Part shown: positions 43,557-50,642 of the stretch, piece by piece
Numbering within the stretch: position 1 is the stretch's first letter
Layout: every line of letters begins with the position of its first letter
From: Streptomyces sp. NBC_01304
Lineage (GTDB): Bacteria > Actinomycetota > Actinomycetes > Streptomycetales > Streptomycetaceae
NCBI RefSeq assembly: GCF_035975855.1
Contig: NZ_CP109055.1
Span: 9,920,001-9,984,000 of the forward strand
Reading direction: 5' to 3'
Length of the DNA stretch: 64,000 nt
Position numbers and translations under genes: made by a program
The notes under the pieces: model-generated
What the model was told of the DNA's origin: nothing
What the model saw: only the letters and a program-made list of their open reading frames with translations
Database searches by the model: none

Positions 43557-43720
43557 CCTATCCCGAGGGCCTTGAGGTCACGATCACGTTCGAGCGGCCC
43601 GACGGGCGCCTCGTCGGGTCCGCGACGGTACGCGTCCGTGAGGGTGAGACGAACGATCAGGCCATCGAGCGGGCCGCCGCTCTCGCCCGGCAGCAGCGCC
43701 TCGACGAGGTACCGCAGTGA
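43553..43720 (+). CDS. Small phage-type protein
   Basis: 55 residues (TYPEGLEVTITFERPDGRLV, then ETNDQAIERAAALARQQR): a short beta hairpin followed by one helix. Coupled to both neighbours by GTGA overlaps. Function unknown. Confidence 0.55.
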   Translation: MTYPEGLEVTITFERPDGRLVGSATVRVREGETNDQAIERAAALARQQRLDEVPQ

Positions 43721-44070
43721 CCGTGCCCGGTCCGATGACCCCGGAGCAGATCCGTGACGGCCTGGTGAAGGTCTTGCACGACGCAGCGGACGCGATCGCC
43801 GACACCCCGGCCGACTACTGGTCGATGACCGTGCCGCCGCAGGCCCCCGAGCCGGAACGCAGACGCTGCCACATCACCCTTGTGCTCGTCGAAGCGGCCC
43901 GCGCACTGTCGCTCCTCGCCGTCGGCATGAGCCTCGACCACGGAACACCCAGGGACATCGTGTGCCGTCTCCAGCATCAGGGCGTGAGCATCCTGGCCGG
44001 ACAGAGACTGCACCACCTCGCCGAATGCGCACACGCCCACCTTCAGGAACACGACCAGGAGCCACAGTGA
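43717..44070 (+). CDS. Phage-type hypothetical protein
   Basis: 117 residues, largely helical (PEQIRDGLVKVLHDAADAIA, LVEAARALSLLAVGMSLDHG, AECAHAHLQEH). No recognised family. GTG start overlaps the previous stop. Confidence 0.6.
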   Translation: MTVPGPMTPEQIRDGLVKVLHDAADAIADTPADYWSMTVPPQAPEPERRRCHITLVLVEAARALSLLAVGMSLDHGTPRDIVCRLQHQGVSILAGQRLHHLAECAHAHLQEHDQEPQ

Positions 44071-44510
44071 AGGAAATCGTCCGTGTCCGTGCGGCCGACG
44101 ACAACCACCAGGTCGTGACCGTCGAATCCGGGCCCGGCGAACGCCCCTCATACCGCCGCACACCCTGCTCGGCCCGGCCCGGCATGCCCGCCTGCCCGTG
44201 GCGCCTGGACGCCGTACCGGGCGAGTACCCGGCCGAGGCATACCGCCTGTCAGCCCCGACCACCTACGACCTGGCACGCCGCACGTTTGGATGCCACCAG
44301 GCCCCGCACGAACGCGCCCAGACATGCGCCGGATTCCTACTGCGCGGAGCGTCCGACAACCTCGGCGTGCGCATGTGGCGTGAGGACCTGTCGAGCGTGC
44401 ACTCCGACGTCCCTCTGTACGACAACTACCGGGACATGGCCATCGCCAACGGCGTCGACCCCGACGACCCCGCCCTCACCCCGTGCAGGGGAGACAGGAG
44501 CATGCCGTGA
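44067..44510 (+). CDS. DUF6283-family protein
   Basis: 147 residues. The DUF6283 pattern is visible: PSYRRTPCSARPGMPACPWR, GEYPAEAYRLSAPTTYDLAR, FGCHQAP and TCAGFLLRG, with conserved Cys that may bind a metal. The family is widespread in actinophages and Streptomyces elements; function unknown. Coupled to the gene before by GTGA. Confidence 0.75.
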   Translation: MKEIVRVRAADDNHQVVTVESGPGERPSYRRTPCSARPGMPACPWRLDAVPGEYPAEAYRLSAPTTYDLARRTFGCHQAPHERAQTCAGFLLRGASDNLGVRMWREDLSSVHSDVPLYDNYRDMAIANGVDPDDPALTPCRGDRSMP

Positions 44511-44605
44511 AAGACGTGCCCTCACGCCTGTGCGAAAACCCGGCCTGCCGCAGAAACGTTCCCCTCGACCCACCCGGCCCCTGCTACTGCGGCTGGACCG
44601 AATAG
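44507..44605 (+). CDS. 32-residue zinc-ribbon-like mini-protein
   Basis: GTG 44507 overlaps the DUF6283 stop. The product (VKDVPSRLCENPACRRNVPL, then DPPGPCYCGWTE) has two Cys pairs, C-x4-C and C-x-C, spaced for one zinc. The PGPCYCG ending recurs in the 29-residue protein at 58186-58275. Confidence 0.5.
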   Translation: MKDVPSRLCENPACRRNVPLDPPGPCYCGWTE

Positions 44606-44651
44606 CTCCGCGGCGGGACTAAAGTCTCGAGGCCGGCAGGACCGAAAGTCC

Positions 44652-44864
44652 TTACAGGTCGGCGAGGGCGTCGAGCATGGTTCGCCGGTCGATGACGATG
44701 AGACGTTCTCCGTCGGCGAGCGGACGCACTTCGGGATGCGTCTCAAGGGCGGTGCCGATGATGGCGCAGTCTCCGGTATCGAGCTCGAACACGTCGGGGC
44801 AGTTGCCGCCCGAGAGGGAGCCTCGCTGCGCGGGAGTCGTGCCGATCCGGTGCTGGATGTCCAT
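44652..44864 (-). CDS. Small phage-type protein
   Basis: 70 residues from ATG 44864, or 77 from 44885 (MDIQHRIGTTPAQRGSLSGG, then CPDVFELDTGDCAIIGTALE). A compact beta protein without a recognised family; similar small genes accompany Streptomyces regulators. Converges on the plus-strand gene block ending at 44605. Upstream of it lies the hairpin-repeat region. Confidence 0.6.
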   Translation of the reverse strand: MDIQHRIGTTPAQRGSLSGGNCPDVFELDTGDCAIIGTALETHPEVRPLADGERLIVIDRRTMLDALADL

Positions 44865-44890
44865 GGCCGCCAGTGTGCCCGGCAACAGTG

Positions 44891-44918
44891 AAGGCCCCCA
44901 ACCGGAGTTGAGGGCCTT
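44891..44918. terminator. Hairpin terminator candidate
   Basis: AAGGCCCCCAAC (44891-44902) pairs with GTTGAGGGCCTT (44907-44918) around a CGGA loop with one mismatch. It separates the CRISPR-like repeats from the gene at 44652-44864 and would stop minus-strand transcripts coming from 45117 onward. Confidence 0.55.
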
Positions 44919-44925
44919 TCACCCC

Positions 44926-45052
44926 CGCGTAGGCGGGGCCGAAGTCTTGCCTGCCAGGGACGCGCCCGGACAACCCCCGCGTCGGCGGGGAAACCGGTGT
45001 TCCGATGCGATCAAACATCAGACGGCTCACCTCCGCTTGCGCGGAGAACCGG
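44926..45052. repeat. Three CRISPR type I-E-like hairpin repeats, irregularly spaced, no cas genes
   Basis: Units at 44926-44954, 44968-44996 and 45024-45052 each have a 6-bp stem and 4-nt loop in the same place: CCCCGC-GTAG-GCGGGG, CCCCGC-GTCG-GCGGGG and CTCCGC-TTGC-GCGGAG. The third keeps pairing through compensatory changes. The second and third end in AAACCG and GAACCG, as I-E repeats do. Gaps are 13 and 27 nt, not the usual 32, and no cas gene is near, so this is not a normal array. It may be array decay or a phage RNA that mimics repeats. Confidence 0.5.
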
Positions 45053-45116
45053 TCATGCCCGGGAGCGACCCGGACGACTTCGACGCTAACAGCCCGGGAC
45101 GCGGACTGTCAGCCGG

Positions 45117-45461
45117 TCAGTCCGTCTTCGCCCTGCTCTTCGCTTGAGCGTTCCGCCCGTCCTGGTCCAGGGTCTCGGTGAGCTTCTTGACCGCAGTGGT
45201 GGCCCGGTCGGTTGTCTCGTTGAGGTCTTCAAGCACGTCGTGCAGGCTCTTCGGTCCGGGAGTCTTCTTGCGGGTCATGTCCCACTCCTCGATGTCGTCC
45301 AGGTCATACACGGGCCCCATGTCGAGCGTTTCGAGCGGTGCCGGCGCGCCGGGGCGGCGCAGGGCGCGGGCGGCGGCCTGTTTGGTGAGGTCGAGTACTT
45401 TCGCGGCTTCGGAGAGGCCGCCCAGGCGCAAGGGGCGGCCATCGGGTTTGGGGATGGTCAC
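45117..45461 (-). CDS. Small HTH protein with helical tail
   Basis: 114 residues from GTG 45461, which overlaps the upstream stop. The first half (LRLGGLSEAAKVLDLTKQAA, then GPVYDLDDIEEWD) fits a MerR/AlpA-like winged HTH; the second is a charged helix (LHDVLEDLNETTDRATTAVK). It may be an excisionase or small regulator. Transcribed toward the hairpin repeats. Confidence 0.6.
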   Translation of the reverse strand: MTIPKPDGRPLRLGGLSEAAKVLDLTKQAAARALRRPGAPAPLETLDMGPVYDLDDIEEWDMTRKKTPGPKSLHDVLEDLNETTDRATTAVKKLTETLDQDGRNAQAKSRAKTD

Positions 45462-45628
45462 CGGCGGGTCCGTACGGCGGCGGTGGCGGCCAGGGCGCAC
45501 CAGGCGAGAGCGCAGGCGCCCCATGCCGTCCAGTAGGCGGGGTGGGCATCGGAGACGCGCAGCGTGGTGGCCGCGGCGGTCAGGGCGCAGGCGGTGCCGG
45601 TCCACAAAGCGATGCGGGAAGCGCTCAC
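45458..45628 (-). CDS. Small membrane protein
   Basis: 56 residues from GTG 45628, with AAGGAG upstream. Two hydrophobic helices (IALWTGTACALTAAATTL and WGACALAWCALAATAAV) and a basic end (TRR). No recognised family. Coupled to the HTH gene by a GTGA overlap. Confidence 0.55.
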   Translation of the reverse strand: MSASRIALWTGTACALTAAATTLRVSDAHPAYWTAWGACALAWCALAATAAVRTRR

Positions 45629-45711
45629 GAGGGGCTCCTTGGTGGGATGCTGGTTTCGCAGGAGGCACCCGGCCGCCACAGTGCTAGTGCGGCGGACGCG
45701 GGGCCTCCTGT

Positions 45712-45804
45712 CTAGCTCTTGGGGAAGAGCCAGGCCAGGAGGGAGATAAAGGTGCTGATGATCGAAACGATCAGCGCGTAAAGGCCGATCTTTCGTTCGT
45801 CCAC
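45712..45804 (-). CDS. 30-residue single-span membrane peptide
   Basis: GTG 45804 with AGGGAGGGGC upstream encodes VDERKIGLYALIVSIISTFI followed by SLLAWLFPKS and TAG. A short charged start, one membrane helix and a basic end resemble type I toxin peptides or small phage membrane regulators. The reading is well framed by an excellent ribosome-binding site. Confidence 0.5.
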   Translation of the reverse strand: MDERKIGLYALIVSIISTFISLLAWLFPKS

Positions 45805-45940
45805 CTTTGCCCCTCCCTGTCGGGGGCGGTACTCCCTGTTCTCCCGCCCTGTTGATACCAACCATACCTCAGATGCGTTCACGTCGTGAACCTATTTCAG
45901 GCCAGGTGGATGTGGCCTCCACCACATCGCCGGCCGCGGC

Positions 45941-46147
45941 TCACCCCTCGGCGCGCTTCCCGCCGTCTCTCCAGCACTTCCACCACGTGTGCACGTCCCC
46001 GCCGTACATCGTCCCGGTACAGCAGTGCCCGGCCCGGCACCATGCGCACACCACTTGCTTTTCGTCGTGGCCGATGTCATCGACGACGTGACGCCCGCAG
46101 CCGCGTGCGCACCGGTACCGCACCTGTATGTCCTCGTCGTCCCACAC
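45941..46147 (-). CDS. Small Cys/His-rich protein
   Basis: 68 residues (YRCARGCGRHVVDD, then CAWCRAGHCCTG and WWKCWRDGG). Several CxxC and CxxxC pairs suggest a zinc-binding fold. Starts three bases after the stop of the gene at 46150-46356. First of a coupled minus-strand series read from 47347. Confidence 0.6.
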   Translation of the reverse strand: MWDDEDIQVRYRCARGCGRHVVDDIGHDEKQVVCAWCRAGHCCTGTMYGGDVHTWWKCWRDGGKRAEG

Positions 46148-46149
46148 GG

Positions 46150-46356
46150 TCAGTCCATCCCGTTCGCGGCCAGCGCTACGGCGATCGCCCGGTCCGCGTC
46201 CAATGCTTCGACGTGGCAGACGTTGCCGGATATCTCGTCGTCCGCGTCCAGGTGCACGGCCTCGTGCAGGCCCTCGAACACGACCAGCGCCGTATATCCG
46301 GCGGCGCAGTCCCAGTCCGCGCCGACCACCGTGTACCGCTGCAGCTTGCCGCTCAT
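46150..46356 (-). CDS. Small phage-type protein
   Basis: 68 residues (MSGKLQRYTVVGADWDCAAG, then DADRAIAVALAANGMD). The ATG overlaps the stop of the next gene upstream (ATGA). The alternation of strands and an acidic helix resembles several neighbours; no family recognised. Confidence 0.6.
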   Translation of the reverse strand: MSGKLQRYTVVGADWDCAAGYTALVVFEGLHEAVHLDADDEISGNVCHVEALDADRAIAVALAANGMD

Positions 46357-46514
46357 GCCGCTATCTCCATGCCCCGCTCATCAGTTGCTATCCAGGTCCC
46401 GCCGGTCTCGCAGAACACTTCCTCGGCCGTCTCAAGGGCCTCGTCCTCGCCGGGCGCCCGCACGTCGACCTCGTACGTACACGTTTCGGTGATCCGCACC
46501 GTGTAGATCCGCAT
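46353..46514 (-). CDS. Small phage-type protein
   Basis: 53 residues from ATG 46514 (MRIYTVRITETCTYEVDVRA, then EDEALETAEEVFCETGGTW). This beta-strand plus EALETAEE helix pattern is common among small actinophage genes that modify or bind host proteins; function unknown. It overlaps the stop of the gene upstream. Confidence 0.6.
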   Translation of the reverse strand: MRIYTVRITETCTYEVDVRAPGEDEALETAEEVFCETGGTWIATDERGMEIAA

Positions 46515-46723
46515 CAGGCGTTCACCTGGCACGGGTCCCAGATCACGGCCGTCCAGCTGTCCCAAATTCCTGGAAACGCCGCCAGGTGGTCCTCCATGCG
46601 CCGGACAGCCTCATCTATGTCCTGCGCCCACGTGAAGGTGTCGAGCTGGTGCCCGGTCTCCTGATCGGTCAGGACGACTTCAAAGCGGACGGGCTCAGCC
46701 AGGACGGCGGGTTCGATGCTCAT
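46514..46723 (-). CDS. Small phage-type protein
   Basis: 69 residues (VRFEVVLTDQETGHQLDTFT, then AVRRMEDHLAAFPGIWDSW). Same strand-helix layout as the 46353 gene, so the two may be distant relatives. ATG 46723 is three bases after the next stop. Confidence 0.6.
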   Translation of the reverse strand: MSIEPAVLAEPVRFEVVLTDQETGHQLDTFTWAQDIDEAVRRMEDHLAAFPGIWDSWTAVIWDPCQVNA

Positions 46724-46726
46724 GGG

Positions 46727-46915
46727 TCAGGCTCCAATCTCAAGCGTCAGCAGGTCAAAGGCGTACTCGGTGAACGGCTCCCCGGGAAACCGGACAACCG
46801 CTTCCCGGCCCGTCTCCTCGGCGTTGTCGATGATGTCGACGACGTACCCGACAGGCCCGTGCGGGCCGTCCGCGATGCGCCGTACCGCACGCCCGGCGTA
46901 GTCCTGCTCGTTCAT
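46727..46915 (-). CDS. Small phage-type protein
   Basis: 62 residues (YAGRAVRRIADGPHGPVGYV, then EETGREAVVRFPGEPFTEYA): a small beta-rich protein. ATG 46915 overlaps the upstream stop. No family recognised. Confidence 0.6.
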   Translation of the reverse strand: MNEQDYAGRAVRRIADGPHGPVGYVVDIIDNAEETGREAVVRFPGEPFTEYAFDLLTLEIGA

Positions 46916-47121
46916 CGGCCGCTCTCCGTCGGCAAAGTGCGGGTGAGCTCGCCCGGCCCGTACAGGCCCGGCTCGGGATCGCCGCCCGGGTTGTCGATGA
47001 GGGCGACATAGCGCATGTGGCCGGAAGCGTTGACCGCGCCCAGGACGCGACCGGGGCGGCCGTCACGGACCCGGTAGACGTGGGTGGGCTCGGGGTTGTG
47101 GAAGTAGGGCAGTTCAGACAT
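46912..47121 (-). CDS. Small phage-type protein
   Basis: 69 residues (YFHNPEPTHVYRVRDGRPGR, then GHMRYVALIDNPGGDPEPGL). Beta-rich; no family recognised. Confidence 0.6.
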   Translation of the reverse strand: MSELPYFHNPEPTHVYRVRDGRPGRVLGAVNASGHMRYVALIDNPGGDPEPGLYGPGELTRTLPTESGR

Positions 47122-47134
47122 GGCGGGGAATCCT

Positions 47135-47347
47135 TCAGGCGCAGTCGGCGGCGAGCGAGGCGGTCAGCTCGGCACTGGGGTTGGTGTCGGCGGCCGGGGC
47201 GATGATCCGGGCCCCGGTCAGGCGGCGGGTGGCGTGCACGGCGTGGGTGGGGCACAGGAGCATGGCCGACATTCCGTAGCGCACCAGCCAGGCGGAGGTC
47301 TCGTTGCAGCGGGTGTCACGGCACTCGGTCTTGTCGAGGTTGATCAC
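47135..47347 (-). CDS. Small protein with Cys/His pairs
   Basis: 70 residues (LDKTECRDTRCNETSAWLVR, then LLCPTHAVHATRRLTGARII). C-x4-C plus C-x2-H suggests a treble-clef-like zinc site. GTG 47347; AAGGAAG lies about 12 bases upstream. First gene of the minus-strand series after the terminator at 47391-47415. Confidence 0.6.
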   Translation of the reverse strand: MINLDKTECRDTRCNETSAWLVRYGMSAMLLCPTHAVHATRRLTGARIIAPAADTNPSAELTASLAADCA

Positions 47348-47390
47348 GGCGGTGGGCTTCCTTTTTCTGCGCGAATTTTCGGGAGTTGGG

Positions 47391-47415
47391 AGGGGGCCCG
47401 GCGTGCGGGCCCCCT
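47391..47415 (-). terminator. Perfect hairpin terminator
   Basis: AGGGGGCCCG (47391-47400), loop GCGTG, CGGGCCCCCT (47406-47415). It follows the stop of the 47423-47614 gene on the minus strand and separates it from the next series. Confidence 0.75.
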
Positions 47416-47422
47416 GGGGAGG

Positions 47423-47614
47423 TCAGGCGGCGTAGACGCGCAGGCCCCACATGTCGGCGTACGCGGCGTGGCAGTCCTCGCAGCGCCACTGGCCGTTGGC
47501 CTCGTCCCACACCCAGCCGAGGTCTTCGCACTCGTCACGGAAGGCGTAGTACTCGCAGTCGTCACCGCACTGGACGATTTCGATGTCGTTTGCGGCGCGG
47601 GTGATGAGGAGCAT
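47423..47614 (-). CDS. Small Cys-rich protein
   Basis: 63 residues from ATG 47614 (MLLITRAANDIEIVQCGDDC, then CEDLGWVWDEANGQWRCEDC). Cys pairs suggest metal binding. Its leader is the inverted copy of the leader of the 47803 gene. Confidence 0.65.
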   Translation of the reverse strand: MLLITRAANDIEIVQCGDDCEYYAFRDECEDLGWVWDEANGQWRCEDCHAAYADMWGLRVYAA

Positions 47615-47616
47615 TT

Positions 47617-47797
47617 CGGTCCGTTCCGTTCGCTTGCTTCGTTGCACTCAGCTTACGGCACCACTTGCGCCGTCCGCAAGCTGAGAAGTGCATTTCCGGA
47701 GAATGCGACGGCCGTCACAACTGTTGCGCTCGACTTGCATTGCGGACTCGCCATGTCGTAAGCTGAGTGCAACGAAGCGAGCGAACGGAACGGACCG
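47617..47797. repeat. 41-bp near-perfect inverted repeat carrying duplicated divergent promoters
   Basis: 47617-47657 and 47757-47797 are reverse complements with one mismatch, 99 bp apart. Each arm contains the transcript leader of the adjacent divergent Cys-rich gene and a TAAGCT -10-like box; TTGCAT (plus) and TTGCGG (minus) lie 18 bp from those boxes. The rest of the interval between the arms differs. Confidence 0.8.
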
Positions 47798-47802
47798 CAG
47801 CA

Positions 47803-47967
47803 ATGAACGCCATCACCGAGATTTACGAGCGTGAGATCGAGATCATCACCGACTGCCTCGGATGCTGCGGCCCCACCACTTCGTGCGCCTGGTGCCCCGA
47901 CTGCCATGACTGCAACGACAACTGCGCCACCGACGACGCCAACACCGCCGCCTACCTCGGCTACTGA
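47803..47967 (+). CDS. Cys-rich mini-protein
   Basis: 54 residues (MNAITEIYEREIEIITDCLG, then CAWCPDCHDCNDNC) with seven closely spaced Cys, a zinc- or metal-binding pattern. Expressed from the right arm of the 41-bp inverted repeat, divergent from the gene at 47423. Confidence 0.65.
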   Translation: MNAITEIYEREIEIITDCLGCCGPTTSCAWCPDCHDCNDNCATDDANTAAYLGY

Positions 47968-47976
47968 AAGGCCCCC

Positions 47977-48069
47977 ATGAACTGCCTGATATGCGGCGCG
48001 CACTACCAGCTCGACCCGTACGCCGCCTGCCCCGAACTTTGTCCTGACTGCCAGTCCACCACTGACTGA
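47977..48069 (+). CDS. 30-residue zinc-ribbon mini-protein
   Basis: ATG 47977 gives MNCLICGAHYQLDPYAACPE followed by LCPDCQSTTD and TGA at 48067. CxxC and CxxC knuckles 17 residues apart form a textbook small zinc ribbon. It starts nine bases after the previous stop with AAAGG upstream. Confidence 0.6.
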   Translation: MNCLICGAHYQLDPYAACPELCPDCQSTTD

Positions 48070-48095
48070 CCGCCCCACCGGAAGGAACACCCCCC

Positions 48096-48386
48096 ATGGA
48101 CACCGCCACCATCACCCGCCACGGCCACACCGACGACCACTGCCACTGCGAGCGCCCCCGCGAAACCGGCCCGCTGCGCCCCGCGGCCCGCGTCCGCTAC
48201 GAGGGCTCCATAACCCGCTACCGGGGTCGCCGCTTCCGCGCCTACGCCTGCCACTGCTGGCGCTGCTGGGACATCGGCGAGCTGCGCTACAAGCTCATCA
48301 GCGTCCACGGCGACTCCCTCGGCTTCGACGACACCGAAGAGCCCACGGCGCACTGCGTGCGCCGCTCCTCCCTCATCCGCCTCTAA
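48096..48386 (+). CDS. Small His/Cys-containing phage-type protein
   Basis: 96 residues (ITRHGHTDDHCHCERPRETG, then YACHCWRCWDIGELRYKLIS). Cys/His clusters suggest metal binding. GGAAGG lies upstream. Followed by a strong terminator. Confidence 0.6.
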   Translation: MDTATITRHGHTDDHCHCERPRETGPLRPAARVRYEGSITRYRGRRFRAYACHCWRCWDIGELRYKLISVHGDSLGFDDTEEPTAHCVRRSSLIRL

Positions 48387-48392
48387 CGCGCC

Positions 48393-48422
48393 GTGCCGCC
48401 CGCTGTCAGTGGCGGGCGGCAC
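48393..48422 (+). terminator. Perfect 11-bp hairpin terminator
   Basis: GTGCCGCCCGC (48393-48403) and GCGGGCGGCAC (48412-48422) with an 8-nt loop, 6 bp after the 48386 stop. Confidence 0.75.
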
Positions 48423-48506
48423 CATCAATCTCCGGGGTCCGGCATCCAACACACCTTGGCGGGTTGCTGCGCCGGGCCCCGGCCAACCATCCGAAGGGAA
48501 CCTCGC

Positions 48507-48815
48507 ATGCGTCTGCCCCTGAGACTCGGCGCCGACCGCGTATGGCGCACCGAAATACGCGTCAGCCACCACCTGACCGGCCCCCAACTGGTCCGCTGGC
48601 TGGCCTGGTCCCACGAATACCGCTCCGACGACCTACCGCCCCGCCTGACAGGCCCCGCCATGCTCGCCGCGATCCGCGACCAGATCGCCGCCAAGGGATG
48701 GGAAAACCTCGACGGCTGGAACGACGACCTCAACCCCGAGGAAGAGTCCAAGCTCATCAACTGGGCCCACGACACACTGCGCCGCCACTGCCCCGACCTC
48801 GACTTCACCCACTGA
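48507..48815 (+). CDS. Phage-type hypothetical protein
   Basis: 102 residues from ATG 48507 (GAAGGGAA upstream). HHLTGPQLVRWLAWSHEYRS and PAMLAAIRDQIAAKGWENLD are helical; no family recognised. Single long open frame with strong Streptomyces codon bias. Confidence 0.65.
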   Translation: MRLPLRLGADRVWRTEIRVSHHLTGPQLVRWLAWSHEYRSDDLPPRLTGPAMLAAIRDQIAAKGWENLDGWNDDLNPEEESKLINWAHDTLRRHCPDLDFTH

Positions 48816-48825
48816 CGGAGCCCCC

Positions 48826-49215
48826 GTGACCGACACCCCCACCGCCGCCACCTACACGCGCCGCGCCCAAGCTCTGCGCCTGCTCGCCGACCTCATCACC
48901 GACTACCCCGAACTCCGCGAAGCCGACCTCGCCTCATTCGCCGGATCCCACCCTCTCGACGAATTCCTCGACGAAGTCGACGTCGCCGAGCTCCGCGACG
49001 CGGCCGGCGCCTGGGCCGACGAGGCGGCGGCGCAGGCCCGTTGGGACGAGGCGCAGGCGCGGGCGGCCATAGCGGGGGCGAAGAACGTTGCGGCGCGTTG
49101 TGTGTGCGGCTGCAGCGGCATCAACCATGAGCGGCGGATAACGCGGGACGGGCGGATCCCGTGCGCGTCTGAGGGGTGCCGGTGCGAAGACCTCGCCTTC
49201 CAGGCGTCCGTGTAG
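48826..49215 (+). CDS. Phage-type hypothetical protein with C-terminal Cys cluster
   Basis: 129 residues. A helical N-terminus (TYTRRAQALRLLADLITDYP) is followed by a zinc-finger-like end (RCVCGCSGINHERRITRDGR, then CASEGCRCEDL). The C-terminal pattern of CVCGCxxxxH is common in small actinobacterial proteins. Confidence 0.65.
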   Translation: MTDTPTAATYTRRAQALRLLADLITDYPELREADLASFAGSHPLDEFLDEVDVAELRDAAGAWADEAAAQARWDEAQARAAIAGAKNVAARCVCGCSGINHERRITRDGRIPCASEGCRCEDLAFQASV

Positions 49216-49272
49216 GTCCAGCGCAACACTGCCCGTACGCTGAGAGCGACATCACAGCGTCCCGGGGCAGGA

Positions 49273-49743
49273 ATGACCAGTAACGACGACACCTTGAATC
49301 AGACCCAGATCGCGGAGGTCTGGCAGTGCGCACGCACTGCCGTCCTCCGCGCCCGCGATGACCTCGGCGAACCCGCCGACCCGCAAGCGCCGCGCCCACG
49401 CTGGACCAAAGCCACCGTGGTCCGCGTCGGCCGCATCAAAGGATTCCTCGACGACGAGGGCAAACCCACGCCGCGCCACGGCAACAAGCCTCCAGTCCCG
49501 TACCCCCACCAGTCGCCCACCAGCGGCAAGCTGCGCGTGTTCTACCCAGACGCCGCAGCCATGCTCGGAATCTCACTGAACACGCTTCATGCGTGGGTGA
49601 ACCGCGGAAAGCTGAAGGCCGACGAGAAGGCAGGCCGTTACCCGGCGTTCCATCTTCCGACGCTGCGCCGCTGCGCGAAGAGTGAGGGACGCCACCTCGA
49701 CGAGAAGGCCCGGCGACCTGCGGAAACACCCGAGAGCGTGTAA
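49273..49743 (+). CDS. HTH (excisionase/MerR-like) DNA-binding protein
   Basis: 156 residues with two possible HTH units: TQIAEVWQCARTAVLRARDD near the start and AAMLGISLNTLHAWVNRGKL near residue 100, the latter ending in YPAFHLPTLRRCA as in helix_turn_helix_17/excisionase proteins. Probable role: a regulator or recombination directionality factor of the element. A TAAGCTGAG motif begins at its stop codon and drives the next gene. Confidence 0.72.
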   Translation: MTSNDDTLNQTQIAEVWQCARTAVLRARDDLGEPADPQAPRPRWTKATVVRVGRIKGFLDDEGKPTPRHGNKPPVPYPHQSPTSGKLRVFYPDAAAMLGISLNTLHAWVNRGKLKADEKAGRYPAFHLPTLRRCAKSEGRHLDEKARRPAETPESV

Positions 49744-49749
49744 GCTGAG
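49741..49749 (+). promoter_or_regulatory. Recurring TAAGCTGAG promoter-like motif
   Basis: TAAGCTGAG at 49741-49749 matches the -10 region found in both arms of the 41-bp inverted repeat (plus 47759-47767 and its complement). CTGCGG lies 17 bp upstream here. It precedes the Rad52-like gene and may be an element-specific promoter signal. Confidence 0.45.
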
Positions 49750-49860
49750 AACTACGAAAACGGATGCGGAGTCCGCTCGTTAACCCGAGCAGACCGCGCA
49801 CAAGACAGGGTGCCGGCCCCGACTGGACATCTGAACCGGCACCCCACGAAAGGACCCAGC

Positions 49861-50424
49861 ATGACCGAGCCTTCCACCCCCCAGCCTACGGGCCGCGGAC
49901 TGAACCCCGTACAGCTCGACTACCTACTGCGCCCCATCGACCCGAACCGAGTCTTTGAGACGCAAGGCCAGTCACACCTGAAAGCGTGGGACATCCGCCG
50001 TCACCTGAACCGGTTCTTCGGCTTCGGCGGCTGGTCGTACACCACCAGCGCCGAGCTGGTCGCCGAGCACCGCAAGGACGACCACCAGAAGAAGAACTAC
50101 AAGACCGGCGAACCGTACGGGCCGAAGTTCACCGCGTGGACAGTCGTCTACCGGGCCAAGGTGCGCCTCATCGTGCGAGACCCGCACGGCAACGAACTCG
50201 CCCACTTCGAGGAGTACGCGGCCGGAGATGCGGTGAACCAGCCCAGTCTCGGGGACGCGCACGACATGGCGATGAAGACCGCCGAATCGCAGGCCCTCAA
50301 ACGCTGTGCCGTCAATCTCGGTGACCAGTTCGGACTGTCCCTGTATGCCGACGGCACCACCGCCGCCACCGTGCAGGCGACCCTCGACAGGGCCACACCC
50401 AAGCCGGAGCAGGCTGCAGCATGA
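49861..50424 (+). CDS. Rad52/Rad22-type single-strand annealing protein
   Basis: 187 residues. The Rad52/22 core is visible: LLRPIDPNRVFETQGQSHLK, RHLNRFFGFGGWSYTTSAEL, YRAKVRLIVRDPHGNELAHF, GDAHDMAMKTAESQALKRCA and NLGDQFGLSLY. Phage versions anneal complementary single strands during recombination-dependent replication. A clean ATG start after AAAGGACC and the following small genes suggest the early replication/recombination module. Confidence 0.9.
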   Translation: MTEPSTPQPTGRGLNPVQLDYLLRPIDPNRVFETQGQSHLKAWDIRRHLNRFFGFGGWSYTTSAELVAEHRKDDHQKKNYKTGEPYGPKFTAWTVVYRAKVRLIVRDPHGNELAHFEEYAAGDAVNQPSLGDAHDMAMKTAESQALKRCAVNLGDQFGLSLYADGTTAATVQATLDRATPKPEQAAA

Positions 50425-50642
50425 GCCCCAAGGAAATGCGCGACCAGCTCGCCCACCTCGGACACAGCACGTATGCCACCGCGTGGCCGGACAGCTGGCT
50501 GCTCCACCACCACAAAGGCGTCTTCATCCTCGAACTGCGCCACCACCCCGACCGCTGGACTCTCTATGACATGCGCCTGGGCCGCTCCTACGCGCAGCCC
50601 GTCACCGGCCCGGACGATGTGATCAAGCAGGTATCCGCGTGA
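50421..50642 (+). CDS. Small phage-type protein
   Basis: 73 residues (SPKEMRDQLAHLGHSTYATA, then LLHHHKGVFILELRHHPDRW). ATG overlaps the Rad52-like stop; its stop overlaps the next start. May assist recombination, but no family is recognised. Confidence 0.6.
   Translation: MSPKEMRDQLAHLGHSTYATAWPDSWLLHHHKGVFILELRHHPDRWTLYDMRLGRSYAQPVTGPDDVIKQVSA

Noticed and set aside
44926..45052. Functional CRISPR array
   Set aside because: Only three diverged units, gaps of 13 and 27 nt, and no cas genes in the window; retained only as repeat-like RNA candidates.
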